In this document: one piece after another, positions 62,506 to 64,000 of the stretch | How positions within the stretch are numbered: position 1 is the first letter of the stretch | How the letters are laid out: each line of letters starts with the position of its first letter | Source of the DNA: Marinirhabdus sp963799365 | GTDB lineage: Bacteria > Bacteroidota > Bacteroidia > Flavobacteriales > Flavobacteriaceae | Direction of reading: 5' to 3' | Length of the DNA stretch: 64,000 nucleotides | Assembly (NCBI GenBank): GCA_963799365.1 | Contig: CAWCWV010000001.1 | Coordinates: 434,001-498,000, forward strand | Notes under the pieces: generated by a model | What the model was told of the DNA's origin: nothing | What the model saw: the letters and a program-made list of their open reading frames with translations, nothing else | Databases searched by the model: none | Position numbers and translations under genes: made by a program

Positions 62506-63273
62506 ATGTACGCAATTGTAGAGATAGCAGGGCAGCAATTTAAAGTTGCGAAAGACCAAAAGGTTTTTGTAAACCGTTTAGCCAATGAAGAAGGAGACAA
62601 AGTCGAGTTTGACAGTGTTCTTTTAGTAGGCGACGGAGACAACATTACCATTGGCGCCCCGGCTATAGACGGCGCTCTTATTGGAGCTAAAGTCTTAAGA
62701 CACCTTAAAGGTGACAAAGTTATTGTTTTCAAAAAGAAAAGAAGAAAAGGATACCAGAAGAAAAATGGTCACAGACAGTCCCTTTCTGAAATCGTTATTG
62801 AAAGCATTGTAGGTTCTGGAGCTAAAAAAGCTAAGAAAGAAGAACCTAAGAAAAAAGCAACTCCTAAAAAGGAAGCTAAAAAAGCTGAACCAAAAGCAGC
62901 AGCCCCTAAAGCTGAAACTAAGGCCCCAGCAAAAAAGGCAGCTCCTAAGGCAAAAGAGGTTGAAGTAAGTGAAAATTTAGTGACACGTGCTGAACACCGT
63001 GCAGAAGAGGGTAATATCGAAATGAACATCGATAAAGTACTTCACAGTATCGGGACTGCTACCAAAGCAGAGGCTCAAGACCTTAAAGAAATTAACGGTA
63101 TTGGACCAGCTTACGAGAAAAGATTGAATGAAGTAGGTATTTATACGTACGAGCAAATTAGTAAGCTAAAAGCTGCCGATAGAGATGAACTTTCTGCTAT
63201 TGACGGTATTACTCGCGAGAAGATTGAATCTGAAGAGTGGGTAAAGCAAGCTAAAGAATTGCTAAAAAAATAA
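62506..63273 (+). CDS. rplU: 50S ribosomal protein L21 (bL21) with C-terminal helix-hairpin-helix extension
   Basis: A 255-residue protein, against about 103 for typical bL21. Residues 1-105 are the L21 barrel (MYAIVEIAGQQFKVAKDQ, KVLRHLKGDKVIVFKKKRRK, KNGHRQSLSEIVI). Residues 106-160 are a Lys/Ala/Pro-rich linker, and 185-255 a helix-hairpin-helix domain (DLKEINGIGPAYEKRLNEVG, SAIDGITREKIESEEW). The extension occurs in related flavobacteria; it may contact rRNA or DNA. The gene leads rpmA by 25 bases behind a clear promoter. Confidence 0.95.
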   Translation: MYAIVEIAGQQFKVAKDQKVFVNRLANEEGDKVEFDSVLLVGDGDNITIGAPAIDGALIGAKVLRHLKGDKVIVFKKKRRKGYQKKNGHRQSLSEIVIESIVGSGAKKAKKEEPKKKATPKKEAKKAEPKAAAPKAETKAPAKKAAPKAKEVEVSENLVTRAEHRAEEGNIEMNIDKVLHSIGTATKAEAQDLKEINGIGPAYEKRLNEVGIYTYEQISKLKAADRDELSAIDGITREKIESEEWVKQAKELLKK

Positions 63274-63298
63274 ATATTAATTTTTAAAATATAAAACC

Positions 63299-63562
63299 AT
63301 GGCTCATAAAAAAGGAGTTGGTAGTTCTAAAAACGGTAGAGAATCAGAATCGAAACGCCTAGGTGTAAAGATTTTTGGTGGGCAAGCTGCTATAGCCGGA
63401 AACATCATCATAAGACAACGTGGTATGGAGCACCATCCTGCAGCTAATGTATACGCTGGAAAAGATTATACATTACACGCACAAGTAGACGGTGTGGTAA
63501 AATTTACCAAGAAGAGAGATAACAAATCTTATGTTTCTATCGTCCCAAACGCAGAAGCATAG
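63299..63562 (+). CDS. rpmA: 50S ribosomal protein L27 (bL27)
   Basis: An 87-residue L27: MAHKKGVGSSKNGRESESKR, LGVKIFGGQAAIAGNIIIRQRG and HHPAANVYAGKDYTLHAQVDG are standard. It begins directly MAHKKG, with no cleavable N-terminal extension, so the flexible end can reach the peptidyl-transferase centre. It is co-transcribed with rplU and followed by a terminator. Confidence 0.97.
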   Translation: MAHKKGVGSSKNGRESESKRLGVKIFGGQAAIAGNIIIRQRGMEHHPAANVYAGKDYTLHAQVDGVVKFTKKRDNKSYVSIVPNAEA

Positions 63563-63584
63563 TCTTTGTTTTTTTACATTTTAC

Positions 63585-63614
63585 AAACCTCAATCGAGTA
63601 ATCGATTGAGGTTT
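63585..63614 (+). terminator. intrinsic terminator after rpmA
   Basis: AAACCTCAATCGA pairs with TCGATTGAGGTTT, a perfect 13-bp stem with a 4-base loop, followed by a T-rich tail. It lies 23 bases past the rpmA stop. Confidence 0.9.
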
Positions 63615-63668
63615 ATTGTTTTAACTTATTGTTTATTGTATATTGTGCCAGATTAAAAAAACCTACTT

Positions 63669-64000
63669 ATGAAAAAAATAACTTTACTCGTGCTAGCGTG
63701 CGCAGCGTTAGTGCATCTTTCTATTGAAATTTTTACGGAAAATAAAACGAATTCTGTTTCTGAAAGCTTCAGTAAAAATTATACAGATAATAACAATTAT
63801 GAAACCAACCTACTACTTCCCGCAACATGTTTTGCACCAGATACAGATCCAGCAGAAGTAGAAGCCTTTTATAAAAATAGACAAGCCATTCTTAATAGTC
63901 TTGGTATTGCCGGGGACGGGCAGGGCCAGAAATTTAATTTGGCTAGCCGCTGGAATACTACCGCCTTAGATGGAGGTGGTTTAGGTCAGGGTGATTTTAC
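63669..64000 (+). CDS. secreted protein, 5' end only
   Basis: The open frame from ATG 63669 runs to the window edge for 110 codons. It starts MKKITLLVLACAALVHLS, a likely signal peptide, then an Asn/Ser-rich stretch and FAPDTDPAEVEAFYKNRQ, followed by LASRWNTTALDGGGLGQGDF. The last motif is like the opening of large flavobacterial secreted proteins of the T9SS type, some of them metalloproteases, but the catalytic part is outside the window and no class can be fixed. Confidence 0.65.
   Translation, partial: MKKITLLVLACAALVHLSIEIFTENKTNSVSESFSKNYTDNNNYETNLLLPATCFAPDTDPAEVEAFYKNRQAILNSLGIAGDGQGQKFNLASRWNTTALDGGGLGQGDF

Overview
The window looks like a chromosomal segment from the family Flavobacteriaceae (phylum Bacteroidota). 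The grounds are low-GC coding sequence, the gliding genes gldE and gldD, a flexirubin/aryl-polyene type pigment cluster, promoters of the Bacteroidota form (-33 TTTG, -7 TAnnTTTG), atpD-atpC standing apart from other ATP synthase genes, many SPII lipoproteins and the short dispersed repeats common in this family. The species cannot be told from the sequence. I saw no rRNA, tRNA, CRISPR, transposase or phage gene.

Layout. (1) 1-17.5 kb: one tightly packed + strand cluster with many overlapping stop/start codons. It holds the end of an aromatic amino acid ammonia-lyase, ketoreductase, acyltransferase, two hotdog dehydratases, two complete ketosynthases, an inactive ketosynthase-like partner, a truncated ketosynthase-like protein, ACP, O-methyltransferase, polysaccharide-deacetylase, LolA-like carrier, GT2-DUF2062 fusion, MMPL exporter, cupin-8 protein, C45 acyltransferase-like lipoprotein and an acyl-CoA-ligase-like protein. 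Together they fit synthesis, tailoring, acylation and envelope delivery of an aryl-polyene (flexirubin-type) pigment. (2) 17.5-24 kb: lipoprotein, tandem universal stress protein, then rimP-nusA-infB behind a promoter and a terminator-like leader hairpin. (3) 24-36 kb: acyl-CoA dehydrogenase, M23 peptidase, radA, an esterase-fold protein lacking the usual serine, a TPR histidine kinase with a LytTR regulator, a UPF0104-like membrane protein, panD and panC. (4) 36-44 kb: a GT5-N-only protein, DUF4270 lipoprotein, glmS, a sulfotransferase-like/class IV aminotransferase pair, atpD-atpC. (5) 44-54 kb: a DUF2975/XRE/DUF2975 module, then a biotin block (alpha/beta hydrolase, bioF, bioD, bioA, a ketosynthase, bioB), a second cupin-8 gene and recX. 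(6) 54-64 kb: rng, a 29-residue basic protein, HU, mutY, ssb, gldE, gldD, a DMT transporter, DUF4199, rplU with a fused helix-hairpin-helix tail, rpmA and the start of a secreted protein.

The most important technical point: between about 35.8 and 53.7 kb, eight genes (panC, glmS, an aminotransferase, bioA, a ketosynthase, bioB, a cupin, recX) are broken by about 13 single-base insertions or deletions. Correcting them restores every frame to full family length. Since glmS and recX would not all decay this way together, base-calling or assembly error is the likeliest cause, and I annotate these as full-length genes with the shifts marked.

The most interesting biology, none of it proved here: a catalytically complete ketosynthase embedded between bioA and bioB; parallel ketosynthase/cupin pairs in the pigment and biotin regions; intrinsic-terminator-like hairpins right behind the promoters of rimP-nusA-infB and rplU; dispersed repeats captured in frame inside RadA and BioF and possibly forming the N-terminus of the C45 protein; and an esterase-fold protein with Asp in place of the nucleophile Ser.
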